This document shows positions 1 through 8,214 of a stretch of DNA of 45,161 nt, one piece after another. The notes below the pieces were generated by a model that searched no databases, was not told the DNA's origin, and saw only the letters and a program-made list of their open reading frames with translations. The translations under genes were made by a program, and so were the position numbers. The stretch is taken from contig WHST01000045.1 of NCBI GenBank assembly GCA_009379955.1, positions 1 through 45,161 on the forward strand, given 5' to 3'. How positions within the stretch are numbered: position 1 is the stretch's first letter; each line of letters opens with the position of its first letter. The DNA is from Streptosporangiales bacterium. GTDB lineage: Bacteria > Actinomycetota > Actinomycetes > Streptosporangiales > WHST01.

Positions 1-111
1 TACGCCGTCCTCCGCGAACTCCAGGCCCTACTCGGCGTCTGGACCGGCGCTTGCCGTCTCTGCCTGCAACCCGTCCTGCCACGCCCACCCACCCCCGCAG
101 ACTCGACATAA
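1..111 (+). CDS. C-terminal end of an unidentified protein (partial)
   Basis: An open frame enters from the left edge and ends at a TAA at 109-111, giving 36 residues. The tail carries a C-x-x-C pair (Ala-Cys-Arg-Leu-Cys-Leu) followed by a proline-rich end. It converges on the DUF3046 gene and a stem-loop lies just after its stop, which suits a real gene end. Too little is visible to name a family, and a chance open frame in GC-rich DNA is possible. Confidence 0.35.
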   Translation, partial: YAVLRELQALLGVWTGACRLCLQPVLPRPPTPADST

Positions 112-121
112 CAAAGTACTA

Positions 122-147
122 CTAGGGCGCGTTGGTAAACGCCCTAG
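122..147. terminator. Bidirectional stem-loop between convergent genes
   Basis: Eight-base arms (122-129 and 140-147) are perfect inverted repeats around a 10-base loop. It lies between the partial gene ending at 111 and the DUF3046 gene; the DUF3046 stop codon sits in the right arm. It has no T-tract, as is common for actinobacterial terminators. Confidence 0.5.
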
Positions 148-344
148 CGTTCGCGGTCGGGGAGCTCGAGCGCGTCGCAGACCGCCCGCCAGATCACCTT
201 GGTCTCGTAGCCGGCGTCGAACGCCTGGTGGACGGTGCGGCCACCGAGTGCGGCGATGACGTAGTCGCGGGAGAACGAGTCGACGTACGCGCTGCCCAGC
301 TGCTGTTCCATCCGAGCCCAGAACTCGGTCCGCCACAGTGCCAT
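144..344 (-). CDS. DUF3046 family protein
   Basis: A 66-residue protein with the DUF3046 pattern: an N-terminal L-W-R-T-E-F-W segment, a central alanine-leucine-GGRT stretch, and the ending K-V-I-W-R-A-V-C-D-A-L-E-L-P. The family is confined to actinobacteria, often lies near recA/recX, and has no known biochemical role. The ATG at 344 puts the conserved TEFW motif near the N-terminus as in relatives; an ATG at 353 is an alternative. It is divergent from the MFS gene starting at 488. Confidence 0.8.
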   Translation of the reverse strand: MALWRTEFWARMEQQLGSAYVDSFSRDYVIAALGGRTVHQAFDAGYETKVIWRAVCDALELPDRER

Positions 345-381
345 GCCGACCATTGTCCGCGATCGCCGCCGGACCCGGAAA

Positions 382-417
382 CGGACGTCATTTCGTCCGC
401 GGACACCCACGGTGTCC
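382..417. promoter_or_regulatory. Two adjacent inverted repeats upstream of the MFS/oxidase operon
   Basis: In the divergent intergenic region there are two perfect dyads: 6-base arms at 382-387/394-399 and 7-base arms at 401-407/411-417 with a 3-base spacer. Position and symmetry suit an operator for the 488-2943 operon, but no cognate regulator gene is adjacent, so the role is inferred. Confidence 0.35.
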
Positions 418-487
418 ATGGTTCCCCGTCAGTGTCCGTCCCTGGCAGGATGTCCCGGTCAACCGATTGACTACCGGGAGCCACGCG

Positions 488-1807
488 ATGCAGCCGACCA
501 AGCCGCTCGACGACTCACCGATCACCGCGTTCCACGTACGCGCCTGCCTCTATACGGTCGGCGGTTTCGTGTGCGACGGCTACATCCTCGGCACGATCGG
601 ACTCGCGCTGCCGCAGATCACCGAGCAGATGAGCCTGAACACGGTGTGGCAGGGCCTGCTCGGCGCGTCCGCGCTCATCGGCATCTTCGTCGGGGCGTTC
701 GTCTTCGGACCGATCACCGACAAGGTCGGCCGGCAGAAGATGCTCGTCTTCGACCTCGTCCTGTTCATCATCGCGTCGATCCTGCAGCTGTTCGTGGACG
801 GCCCGGTCGCCCTGTTCGTGCTGCGCTTCCTGCTCGGCGTCGCGATCGGCGCCGACTACGCGATCGGTCCCGCGCTGCTCTCGGAGTTCGTGCCCAAGCG
901 CAGGCGTGGCCGCCTGCTGGCTAGTCTCAACGCCACCTGGACGGTCGGCTTCGTCGCGGCGTACGGCGTCGGCATCCTCGTACGGGGCCCGCTCGGCGAC
1001 GACGCGTGGCGCTGGTTGCTCGCCAGCAGCGCGATCCCCGCGATCATCACCCTGCTGCTGCGACTCGGCACACCCGAGTCGCCGCGGTGGCTGGTCAGCA
1101 AGGGTCGCGTCGAGGAGGCACGCAAGGTCGTCGACGACTACTTCGGCCCCGAGTACGAACTGGAGCCGCCGCAGGAGGAGGGCACGCGCACCCGCTACCG
1201 CGAGCTGTTCTCCCGTCGCTACCTCGGCCGTACGGTCTTCGCGGGCATGTTCTGGTTCTGCCAGGTCTTCCCGTACTTCGGCATCGGCACGTTCCTGCCG
1301 AGCATCATCGAGGCGTTCGGCATCGGCAGCGGCGTGCTGGGCGAGGTGCTCTTCAACCTGTTCCTGCTCGCCGGCGCGGCCGCGGGTTGGTTGGTGATGG
1401 ACGCGATCAGCAGGCGGTCGTTCGTCATCTGGTCGTTCGTGATCGTCGGCGTGGCGCTGCTCGTCCTCGGACTCAACCCCGACGCGTCGCTGTGGATCCT
1501 GATCCCGACCTTCCTGGTCGTCGCCTTCGTCATCTCCGCGGCCGCCGACCTGGAGAGCGTCTACCCGTCGGAGATCTTCCCCACCGAGGTGCGCGCGTCG
1601 GGCGTCGGCATCGCGGCCGGGGTGAGCCGGGCGGGTGCGGCGATCAGCACGTTCGTGCTCCCCTCGGTGCTCGACGGATTCGGCGTCGGGCCGACGATGC
1701 TCATCCTCGCCGGCGTCGTCGGCGTCGGCATCGTCATCTCCATCCCGCTCGCCCCGGAGACGCGCGCGCTCACGCTCCACGAGGCGGCGCAGCGGGAGCG
1801 GCGCTGA
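488..1807 (+). CDS. MFS transporter (metabolite:H+ symporter / sugar-porter type)
   Basis: A 439-residue integral membrane protein with about 12 hydrophobic segments. The signature D-K-V-G-R-Q-K lies in the loop between helices 2 and 3, a P-E-S-P-R-W-L segment follows helix 6, and an S-E-I-F-P-T-E-V-R-A motif follows helix 10; all are typical of the sugar/aromatic-acid porter branch. The ATG at 488 is chosen over longer frames because GGGAG lies 7 bases upstream at 476-480. Its stop overlaps the start of the flavin amine oxidase by one base, so the two are probably co-translated. It may import the oxidase's substrate (inference). The exact substrate cannot be read from sequence. Confidence 0.85.
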   Translation: MQPTKPLDDSPITAFHVRACLYTVGGFVCDGYILGTIGLALPQITEQMSLNTVWQGLLGASALIGIFVGAFVFGPITDKVGRQKMLVFDLVLFIIASILQLFVDGPVALFVLRFLLGVAIGADYAIGPALLSEFVPKRRRGRLLASLNATWTVGFVAAYGVGILVRGPLGDDAWRWLLASSAIPAIITLLLRLGTPESPRWLVSKGRVEEARKVVDDYFGPEYELEPPQEEGTRTRYRELFSRRYLGRTVFAGMFWFCQVFPYFGIGTFLPSIIEAFGIGSGVLGEVLFNLFLLAGAAAGWLVMDAISRRSFVIWSFVIVGVALLVLGLNPDASLWILIPTFLVVAFVISAAADLESVYPSEIFPTEVRASGVGIAAGVSRAGAAISTFVLPSVLDGFGVGPTMLILAGVVGVGIVISIPLAPETRALTLHEAAQRERR

Positions 1808-2943
1808 TGGCTCCCCCCTACGACGTCATCGTGGTCGGCGTCGGCGGCATGGGCAGCGCGGCGGCGTACCACCTCGCGTCGCGAGGGCAGCTGGTGCTCG
1901 GCCTCGAACGCTTCACCGCGGGCCACGACAAGGGATCGAGCCACGGCAGGTCCCGGGTGACCAGGCAGGCGTACCACGAGCACCCCTCGTACGTCCCGCT
2001 CGTGCTGCGGGCGTACGAGCTGTGGCGGCAGGCCGAACGCGACTCAGGACGGTCGCTCCTCACGGTGACCGGCGGCGTCATGATCAGCGACCCGGGCGCC
2101 GGGCTGGCGACCGGCGGGCAGCGCAGCGCCGAGCAGTGGGGACTGCCGTACGAGATCCTCACCGCGCCCGAGATCCGCCGCCGCTTCCCCACCCTGTCGC
2201 CCGCCGACACCGAGGTCGGGCTGTACGAGCCGAACACCGGCTTCGTCCGGCCGGAGGAGTCGGTGCTCGCGCACAGCGACCTCGCCGCGCGGGCCGGAGC
2301 GGACCTGCGGTACGGCGAGCAGGTCCTCGACTGGACCTCCGATGCCGGCGGCGTGAGCGTCACGACGACGAGCGGACGGCACACCGCGGGACGGCTGCTG
2401 TTCTGCGCGGGCGCCTGGTCACCCGGGCTGCTCCGCGAGCTCGAGGTGCCGATGGTCGTCGAGCGCCAGGTGATGCACTGGTTCGAGCCGACCGGCGGCA
2501 CGGCGCCGTACGAGTCGCACCCGATCTTCCTCTGGGGCGACACCGACGACGAGCTGATCTACGGCTTCCCGGCGCACGACGGCGACACCAGCGTGAAGGT
2601 GGCGTTCTACCGTCGGCCGCACACCACCGACCCCGACCACGTCGACCGCACCGTCCACGCCGCGGAGATCGAGGAGATCCGCGACTTCCTCGCCCCGCGC
2701 GTCCCGTCGCTCGCCGGGCGGCACGCGACGTCGAAGGCGTGCCTCTACACCATGACGCCCGACCACGCGTTCGTCATCGGCCACCACCCTGGCCGCGACA
2801 ACGTCGTCGTCGCCTGCGGGTTCTCCGGGCACGGCTTCAAGTTCGCCCCGCTGGTCGGCGAGGTGCTCGCCGACCTCGTCGTCGACGGGCACACCCGGCA
2901 CGACATCGCCCTCTTCGACCCGACCAGGTTCGCGACCGGCTGA
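1807..2943 (+). CDS. solA: FAD-dependent amine oxidase, monomeric sarcosine / N-methyltryptophan oxidase family
   Basis: A 378-residue flavoenzyme of the DAO superfamily, near the usual length of SolA/MSOX (about 372-390). The N-terminus has the Rossmann dinucleotide motif G-V-G-G-M-G-S-A-A-A, followed by an S-S-H-G-R-S-R segment. Near the C-terminus, Cys312 in K-A-C-L-Y-T-M-T-P-D matches the cysteine that binds FAD covalently in monomeric sarcosine oxidase. The family oxidises N-methyl amino acids to the amino acid, formaldehyde and H2O2. The start overlaps the MFS stop by one base (TGATG). Whether sarcosine, N-methyltryptophan or another secondary amine is the substrate is open, so the gene symbol is tentative. 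Confidence 0.8.
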   Translation: MAPPYDVIVVGVGGMGSAAAYHLASRGQLVLGLERFTAGHDKGSSHGRSRVTRQAYHEHPSYVPLVLRAYELWRQAERDSGRSLLTVTGGVMISDPGAGLATGGQRSAEQWGLPYEILTAPEIRRRFPTLSPADTEVGLYEPNTGFVRPEESVLAHSDLAARAGADLRYGEQVLDWTSDAGGVSVTTTSGRHTAGRLLFCAGAWSPGLLRELEVPMVVERQVMHWFEPTGGTAPYESHPIFLWGDTDDELIYGFPAHDGDTSVKVAFYRRPHTTDPDHVDRTVHAAEIEEIRDFLAPRVPSLAGRHATSKACLYTMTPDHAFVIGHHPGRDNVVVACGFSGHGFKFAPLVGEVLADLVVDGHTRHDIALFDPTRFATG

Positions 2944-2969
2944 CGCTCCCTGCGACTAGCGTCGGTCGC

Positions 2970-3224
2970 ATGACACTCATCGAATGGGCCGGGCTCTGCG
3001 CCGACGAGCTCGGGCTCGACCTCGCGACGGAGAAGACCGACGTCGACCGGGTCCTCGACCTCGCCAGGGACGCCGCGCACCAGGTCGCGCGACCGGCCGC
3101 GCCGCTCACCACGTACCTGCTGGGCATCGCGGTGGGCCGCGGCGCCGATCCCGCCGACGCGGCCGCGCGGCTGACCGCCCTAGCGAACAGTCGCCCGACT
3201 GATCAGAACTCCGGCGGGTCGTAG
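2970..3224 (+). CDS. Small DUF6457-like protein
   Basis: An 84-residue soluble protein starting T-L-I-E-W-A, with alternating charged and alanine/leucine stretches (D-R-V-L-D-L-A-R-D-A-A-H) and the segment P-A-A-P-L-T-T-Y-L-L-G. This resembles the DUF6457 domain, often found beside or fused to molybdenum-cofactor guanylyltransferases; no such enzyme is in view. It lies 26 bases after the oxidase and its 3' end overlaps the convergent glucosidase gene by 22 bases. The family assignment is from memory and moderately sure. Confidence 0.65.
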   Translation: MTLIEWAGLCADELGLDLATEKTDVDRVLDLARDAAHQVARPAAPLTTYLLGIAVGRGADPADAAARLTALANSRPTDQNSGGS

Positions 3225-5227
3225 CCCGCCGAGGTTCTGACCAGGTCGCAGCCGGACGCGGACACGAGCCGGCCGTCGCGGTCGACCTCGACGGTCAGGC
3301 GGTCGGCGCCGACGACCAGGCCGTCGACGCGCAGCGCGCCCACCGGCGTCGGCGACGCGGGCCGCAGGTCGACGACGCCGCCGGGGATGTCGGGCCGCAG
3401 CCCGAGCAGCACCAGCAGCACGCTGACCGCGGACGCCGCCGCCCACGCCTGTGGGCGGCACGACGCGGGGTACGGCGTCGCGGGGTTCGCGCCCTCGCGT
3501 GCGTCGCCGGCGAAGAGCTCGGGCAGCCGGTGGTCGAACCCCGGGGCCGCGCGCACCAGACCCGCGGCGAGCGCGGCGGCGCGGGCACTGTGCCCCTCGC
3601 GCATCAGGCCGGTCGCGACGACCGCGGTGTCGTGCGGCCACACGGTGCCGCAGTGGTACGAGAGCGGCGAGTAGCCGCCGCTGTCGGCCGACATCGTGCG
3701 CAGGCCGAAGCCGCTGTCCATGTCCGGCGACGTGACCCGTTCGGCGACGAGCGCCGCCTCGCGCGCGTCGAGCAGGCCGGTGCCGAGCAGGTGCCCGATG
3801 TTGCTCGTGACGGCGTCGGCCGGACGCTTGTCGCCGTCGAGCGCGAGCGCGGGGTACGCGCCTCGCTCGTCCTCGACCCAGAACCTCTCCCGGAACGCCG
3901 TCGCCAGCGCGTCCGCGTAGACCCGCAGCCGCTCCGCCCCCGGTCGGCCGAACGCGTCGAGCAGCGCCGCCGCGGCCCGCGCCGCCTCGTGCGCGTAGCC
4001 CTGCACCTCGCACAGGGCGATCGGTCCCTCGGCGATCCCGCCGTCGCGGAAGCGCACCGCGTCGGGTGAGTCCTTCCAGCCCTGGTTGGCCAGGCCGTGG
4101 CCCGACTCGTCGACGTACTCGAGGAAGCCGTCGCCGTCGGGGTCGGCGTGCTCGAGCAGCCAGGTCGCGGCGGCCTCCAGGTGGGGCAGGAGCGGCTCGA
4201 CCTCCTCGGGCGCCAGGCCCCAGCGCCAGGCGTCGTGCAGCAGGATCATCCAGAGCGGCGTCGCGTCGACGGTGCCGTAGTACGCCGGCGGCAGCAGGAG
4301 GCCCCCGCGACCGACCAGCGCCTCGCGGCGCAGCTCGTGGGGGATCTTGCCCGGCGCCTCCGCCGTGTCCGGGTCGTGCCGCGTGCCCTGGAAGGCGACC
4401 AGCGCGCGCAGCGTCGACGCGGCGAGGTCGGTGCCCAGCGGGAGCAGCATCCGCGCCGCCCACAGGCTGTCGCGGCCGAAGAGGGTGAAGTACCACGGCG
4501 CACCCGCCGCGAGGAAGGTCTCGCCGGGTCGTGCCGCGGTGGCGAGTCGGAGCGCGTCGAGGTCGGCGAGCGACCAGTCGAGCAGGACCGCCAGTCTCCG
4601 GTCGTCCGCCTCGACGAGGGGACGTGACCAGGGCACAGCCGTCGTCGCCGGGACGACCACCCGCCCGGGGTCGGCCACCCGCAGCCGCCAGCGCAGGACG
4701 ACCTCGCCGGCGTCGACCGCCGCGCCCTCGCCGGTCAGCTCCACGCGCACGGCGTCATCGTCCCCGGCAGCCCAGCCGAATCCGTCGGGCAGCACGTCTG
4801 GGGCGACGTCGGGCGCAGCTCCACCGCCGCGCACCACCGCCATGGCCGCGAGGTCGGTCGCGACCGCGAGTCGTACCTCCGTCGCGACGGCGACGGCGGC
4901 CGTCGACGAGAGCTCGATCTCCTCGGTCAGGCCGTCGGCCTCGATCGTGCGGCGACGGGTCAGCCGCACCGTCGGGTCGCCCCCGGAGTCGCCGAGATCG
5001 CGGACGATCCCGACGTAGGTCACCTCACCCGGTCCGCCGTCGTGCACCACCAGCGGGTCGGGCTCGCAGCCGCCGACGAGCACCCGCGCGTACGCGAGCA
5101 CGCGGATGTCGGCGTGGAACGCGCCCTGGACGCCACCGCGCCTGACCTGCCCGTCGCGGCCGCTCAGCACGACCGTCGGCGCGCGCAGGCTCACGGACAG
5201 GTCGTGCAGGAAGGGTTGGCGGTCCAC
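3203..5227 (-). CDS. Glycogen-debranching-type amylo-alpha-1,6-glucosidase family protein
   Basis: A 674-residue protein of two parts: an N-terminal beta-sandwich (about residues 1-270, with S-G-R-D-G-Q and H-A-D-I-R-V-L near the start), then an (alpha/alpha)6 toroid typical of debranching enzymes and related six-hairpin glycosidases. Toroid landmarks are W-Y-F-T-L-F-G-R-D-S, the H-E-L-R-R-E segment, N-Q-G-W-K-D-S and S-Y-H-C-G-T-V-W-P-H-D-T. It probably acts on alpha-glucan or oligosaccharide branches in the cytoplasm. The GTG at 5227 starts just before the family's conserved beginning; the longer open frame upstream is arginine-rich shadow and includes the 5252-5286 hairpin. Substrate not provable here. 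Confidence 0.78.
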   Translation of the reverse strand: MDRQPFLHDLSVSLRAPTVVLSGRDGQVRRGGVQGAFHADIRVLAYARVLVGGCEPDPLVVHDGGPGEVTYVGIVRDLGDSGGDPTVRLTRRRTIEADGLTEEIELSSTAAVAVATEVRLAVATDLAAMAVVRGGGAAPDVAPDVLPDGFGWAAGDDDAVRVELTGEGAAVDAGEVVLRWRLRVADPGRVVVPATTAVPWSRPLVEADDRRLAVLLDWSLADLDALRLATAARPGETFLAAGAPWYFTLFGRDSLWAARMLLPLGTDLAASTLRALVAFQGTRHDPDTAEAPGKIPHELRREALVGRGGLLLPPAYYGTVDATPLWMILLHDAWRWGLAPEEVEPLLPHLEAAATWLLEHADPDGDGFLEYVDESGHGLANQGWKDSPDAVRFRDGGIAEGPIALCEVQGYAHEAARAAAALLDAFGRPGAERLRVYADALATAFRERFWVEDERGAYPALALDGDKRPADAVTSNIGHLLGTGLLDAREAALVAERVTSPDMDSGFGLRTMSADSGGYSPLSYHCGTVWPHDTAVVATGLMREGHSARAAALAAGLVRAAPGFDHRLPELFAGDAREGANPATPYPASCRPQAWAAASAVSVLLVLLGLRPDIPGGVVDLRPASPTPVGALRVDGLVVGADRLTVEVDRDGRLVSASGCDLVRTSAGYDPPEF

Positions 5228-5251
5228 CGGCGCACGGTACCGCTGATGTCG

Positions 5252-5286
5252 CGGTGCCTCACACCCCCCGATGGTGTGAGGCACCG
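5252..5286 (-). terminator. Strong hairpin after the DHA2 exporter gene
   Basis: Perfect 14-base arms (5252-5265 and 5273-5286) flank a 7-base loop. It lies 14 bases past the exporter stop and before the glucosidase start at 5227, so it should end exporter transcription. No T-run follows. Confidence 0.7.
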
Positions 5287-5300
5287 ACGTCGTTGCGCGC

Positions 5301-6823
5301 TCAGGCGACCTCGACGAGCTCCCGCGGCTCGTCGTCCTGCGGCGCCGCCGTGCGCAGCGGCACCGCCTTGATCGCCCAGGCCACGACGAAGGCGACCAGC
5401 GCGACACCTGTCGCCATCAGGAACACCCCCTGCGTCGCGTGCGTGACGGCGTGCTCGAGCGCCTCGCGTACGGGCGCGGGCAGCTGCGCGATCGTCGCCG
5501 GGTCGATGCCGCTCCCCGCCGCCGCGGCCTGGCCGCCCGCTCCACCGAGCGAGTCCCGCAGCCGGCTGTTGAACACGGCGCCGAAGATCGCGACGCCGAT
5601 CGATCCGCCGATCGTCTGGAAGAACTGCGGCGTGCTGCTCGCCACGCCCATGTCGGACGGGTCGACGCTGTTCTGCGGAAGCAGCCGGGTGATCTGCATC
5701 AGCAGGCCCATGCCGAGCCCGAGCACCACCATGAAGGCGGTCGTGGCCAGGTCGGCGGAGCTCTCGGTGAGCCGCGAGAGCAGGAACAGACCCACGCTCA
5801 TGGCCGCGGCACCGACGATCGGCAGGGCACGGTAGCGCCCCGTCCGGCCGATGATCTGACCCGACACCAGCGACATCACCATCGCGCCGGCCATCATCGG
5901 CACGAGGAGCAGACCGCTGTTCGTCGCGGACGCGCCCTGCACGATCTGCATGAACAGCGGCAGGAAGGTGACCGCGCCGAGCATCCCGAACCCGACGAGG
6001 AACGCGAGCGCCGACGACACCGAGAAGTTGCGGTGCCGGAACACGTGCAGCGGCAGGATCGGCTCGGCCGCGCGCGACTCGACCACCAGGAAGGCGACGA
6101 GCGCACCGACGGCGAGACCGATGATCGTGGCCGACCCCCCCAGGCGTACTCGGTGCCACCCCAGGTCGTCACCAGCACGATGGCCGTGGACGCCGCGGCG
6201 AGCAGCCCCGCGCCGAGGAAGTCGATCCGGTGCGCACTCGTCCGCTTCGGCAGCCGGAGGGTGACGGCGACGAGCGCGAGCGCGAGGATGCCCAGCGGCA
6301 GGTTGATGTAGAACGTCCAGCGCCAGCTCAGATGGTCGGTGATGAGGCCGCCGAGCAGCGGTCCGCTGATCATCGACACCGCCATCGTCGCCACGAAGTA
6401 GCCCTGCAGCTTCGCCCGTTCGCGCGGCGCCACCATGTCGCCGATGGTCGCCATCACGCCGACGATCAGGCCACCCGCACCGAGACCCTGGATCGCGCGG
6501 AAGGCGATCAGCTGGGTCATGTCCTGCGCCATCCCGGACAGGGCAGACCCCACGAGGAACAGGACGATGCCGAGCAGCAGCAGCCGCTTGCGGCCGAACA
6601 TGTCGCCGAGCTTGCCGTACAGCGGCGTCACCACGGTGACCGCAAGCATGTACGCCGTGACGACCCAGGCCAGGTGCTCGGCGCCGCCGAGGTCACCGAC
6701 GATCCGCGGCATCGCAGTGCCCACGATCGTCATGTCGAGCTGCGCGAGCAGCATCACGATGAGGAGCCCGGGAAGGACGGTGAGCAGCCCGCGGCGCGTG
6801 AGCTGAGGTGCGGAGTGGGTCAC
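5301..6823 (-). pseudogene. DHA2 (EmrB/QacA) family MFS exporter, interrupted by a -1 frameshift
   Basis: The product would be about 507 residues with 14 membrane segments. The N-terminal frame (6823 down to about 6140) has the motif-C-like opening L-D-M-T-I-V-G-T-A-M-P-R-I, G-K-L-G-D-M-F-G-R-K-R and W-R-W-T-F-Y-I-N-L-P. After E-Y-A-W-G-G the frame is lost at a run of seven C (6135-6141; seven G in the coding sense). The other frame then continues the family pattern (S-A-T-I-I-G, P-I-L-P-L-H-V-F-R-H-R-N-F) to the stop at 5301. One extra G would restore a single frame, so this is a recent mutation, a phase-variable tract or a sequencing error. A divergent TetR gene probably controls it. The family expels drugs using proton force. 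Confidence 0.8.
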
Positions 6824-6856
6824 GGTTCTCTCTCGCTTGCTTGTCGGCCGGTCAGT

Positions 6857-6878
6857 GCTTACCTGCCATACGGTAAGC
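6857..6878. promoter_or_regulatory. Candidate TetR operator between tetR and the exporter
   Basis: Seven-base perfect arms (6857-6863 and 6872-6878) surround an 8-base centre in the 98-bp divergent region. Palindromes of this size between a TetR gene and an exporter are typical autoregulatory operators. AAGGTGAG at 6911-6918 serves as the tetR ribosome-binding site. Confidence 0.6.
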
Positions 6879-6921
6879 TGAAGCTAGCCGGTCGTCAAGT
6901 AAGTTCGAGTAAGGTGAGCCC

Positions 6922-7509
6922 ATGAGCACGGAAGGCACCCGCGAGCGCATCCAGCAGGTGGCGCTCGACCTCTTCGGCGAGCAGGGCTACGACAAGACCT
7001 CGCTGCGCGAGATCGCCGAGCGGCTCGAGGTGACCAAGGCAGCCCTCTACTACCACTTCAAGAGCAAGGAGGCGATCCTCGAGAGCCTCCTCGAGGACCA
7101 CCTCAGCGAGATCGAGCGGCTCGTCGACTGGGCCGCCGACCGGCCCGGCGACGTCGAGACGCGCCAGCAGTTCGTCGAGCGCTACGCGACCATCGTCGTG
7201 CACCGGGCCAAGGTCATGCGGTTCCTCCAGCAGGGGTCGAGCGCCCTGAAGGACTCCGACATGGGCCGCCGCTTCAAGGAGTCGATGAAGCGGGTCAACG
7301 AGATCCTCCGCGACGAGGACGCCCCGCTCGTCGACCAGGTGCGGGCGCTCGGCGCGGTGCTCTCGATCCATGTCGGGTCGATGGTGTTCGGCGCGGGCAG
7401 CGAGACCCCGTTCGGCCCCGGCGGCGACCACGACCCCGCGGAGGTGCACGCGGCCGTCACCCAGGTCGCGCGGGAGATGATCGCCGCCAACGGTTCAGGC
7501 CCCGCCTGA
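6922..7509 (+). CDS. TetR family transcriptional regulator
   Basis: A 195-residue protein. The N-terminal helix-turn-helix is clear: R-I-Q-Q-V-A-L-D-L-F-G-E-Q-G-Y, then T-S-L-R-E-I-A-E-R-L, then T-K-A-A-L-Y-Y-H-F-K-S-K-E recognition-helix region (about residues 8-55). The rest is the helical ligand-binding and dimer domain. It is divergent from the broken DHA2 exporter with a palindrome between them, so it most likely represses that gene and itself, relieved by an exported compound. If the exporter is truly dead, the regulator may be a leftover. Confidence 0.92.
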   Translation: MSTEGTRERIQQVALDLFGEQGYDKTSLREIAERLEVTKAALYYHFKSKEAILESLLEDHLSEIERLVDWAADRPGDVETRQQFVERYATIVVHRAKVMRFLQQGSSALKDSDMGRRFKESMKRVNEILRDEDAPLVDQVRALGAVLSIHVGSMVFGAGSETPFGPGGDHDPAEVHAAVTQVAREMIAANGSGPA

Positions 7510-7510
7510 C

Positions 7511-7619
7511 CCCGGGGTCCCCGCTCGTGGTGCCCACCCCCACCGGGGTCCCCAACGGTGGAGTCCGCCCCTGCCGGGGTCCCCAACGGTCGCTCGGGGT
7601 GCGGTGCCCGGCCGGGGTC
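7511..7619. repeat. Short GC-rich direct repeats between tetR and the methyltransferase
   Basis: The 17-base unit beginning CCGGGGTCCCCAACGG occurs at 7543-7559 and 7574-7590. Shorter matches of its core lie at 7511-7522 and 7612-7619, the last inside the methyltransferase stop region. The first unit also sits in a hairpin (arms 7540-7545 and 7556-7561). The block lies between two convergent genes and may act as terminator or REP-like element. Confidence 0.55.
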
Positions 7620-8214
7620 AGGGCTCTTCCGGCGCCCGCGCCACCAGGACGCGGTCGATCGCCGTCCCTTCCGGAGTCTCGCGGAGCACCTCGCCCAGGC
7701 GCTCGACGGCGAGGCCCTCCGCCGTGCGGCGGTGCTCGTCCTCGGTGTGCAGCAGCGCCGGGTTCTTCGGCCCGCCGACGCCGTCGGTGAGGTTGCGCAG
7801 GTCGTGCCCGACCACCACGAGGCGGCCGCCGGGCGCCAGCCACCGGCGCGCTCGCGCGAGCACGTCGTCCGGCAGGTGGATGAACGCGACCAGGACGAGA
7901 TCGAAGACCGTGCCGGGCCGCGGCGCCCAGTCGAGCACGTCGGCGACGACCCAGTCGACGTCGGCACCGGTCTCGACGGCCCCGGCCCGGCCGCGCTCGA
8001 TGCCCACCGGCGAGAAGTCGACCGCCGTGACCCGCCACCCGCGCGCGGCCAGCCATACCGCGTGCCTGCCCTCGCCCGCACCGACGTCGAGAGCGCGCCC
8101 GGCCGGCAGCGGCTCGACCACCTCGGCGACCGTCACGTTCGGCGTCGCGGACCACAACCGGTCGGTCGCCGCGTACTTCGCGTCCCAGTGGACCGCGTCA
8201 CGCACCTTCGCCAT
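7618..8214 (-). CDS. Class I SAM-dependent methyltransferase
   Basis: A 198-residue protein. The SAM-binding motif I is D-V-G-A-G-E-G-R-H-A, followed by a V-T-A-V-D-F-S-P strand end (acidic residue of motif II), F-D-L-V-L-V-A-F-I-H-L and a L-A-P-G-G-R-L-V-V-V-G-H strand. The fold is that of small-molecule methyltransferases similar to tellurite-resistance TehB and UbiE types. Its start lies inside the 3' end of panB (overlap 8198-8214), so it is the last gene of the pantothenate operon by position. The ATG at 8223 is an alternative start. The acceptor is unknown; the link with pantothenate synthesis may be only positional. Confidence 0.85.
   Translation of the reverse strand: MAKVRDAVHWDAKYAATDRLWSATPNVTVAEVVEPLPAGRALDVGAGEGRHAVWLAARGWRVTAVDFSPVGIERGRAGAVETGADVDWVVADVLDWAPRPGTVFDLVLVAFIHLPDDVLARARRWLAPGGRLVVVGHDLRNLTDGVGGPKNPALLHTEDEHRRTAEGLAVERLGEVLRETPEGTAIDRVLVARAPEEP

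Noticed and set aside
515-1780. 421-codon minus-strand open frame over the MFS gene
   Set aside because: Asp/Glu/Arg-rich shadow of a clear membrane protein gene with ribosome-binding site.
7543-7590. Riboswitch or attenuator upstream of a gene
   Set aside because: The repeat block lies between the ends of two convergent genes, so it cannot be a leader.
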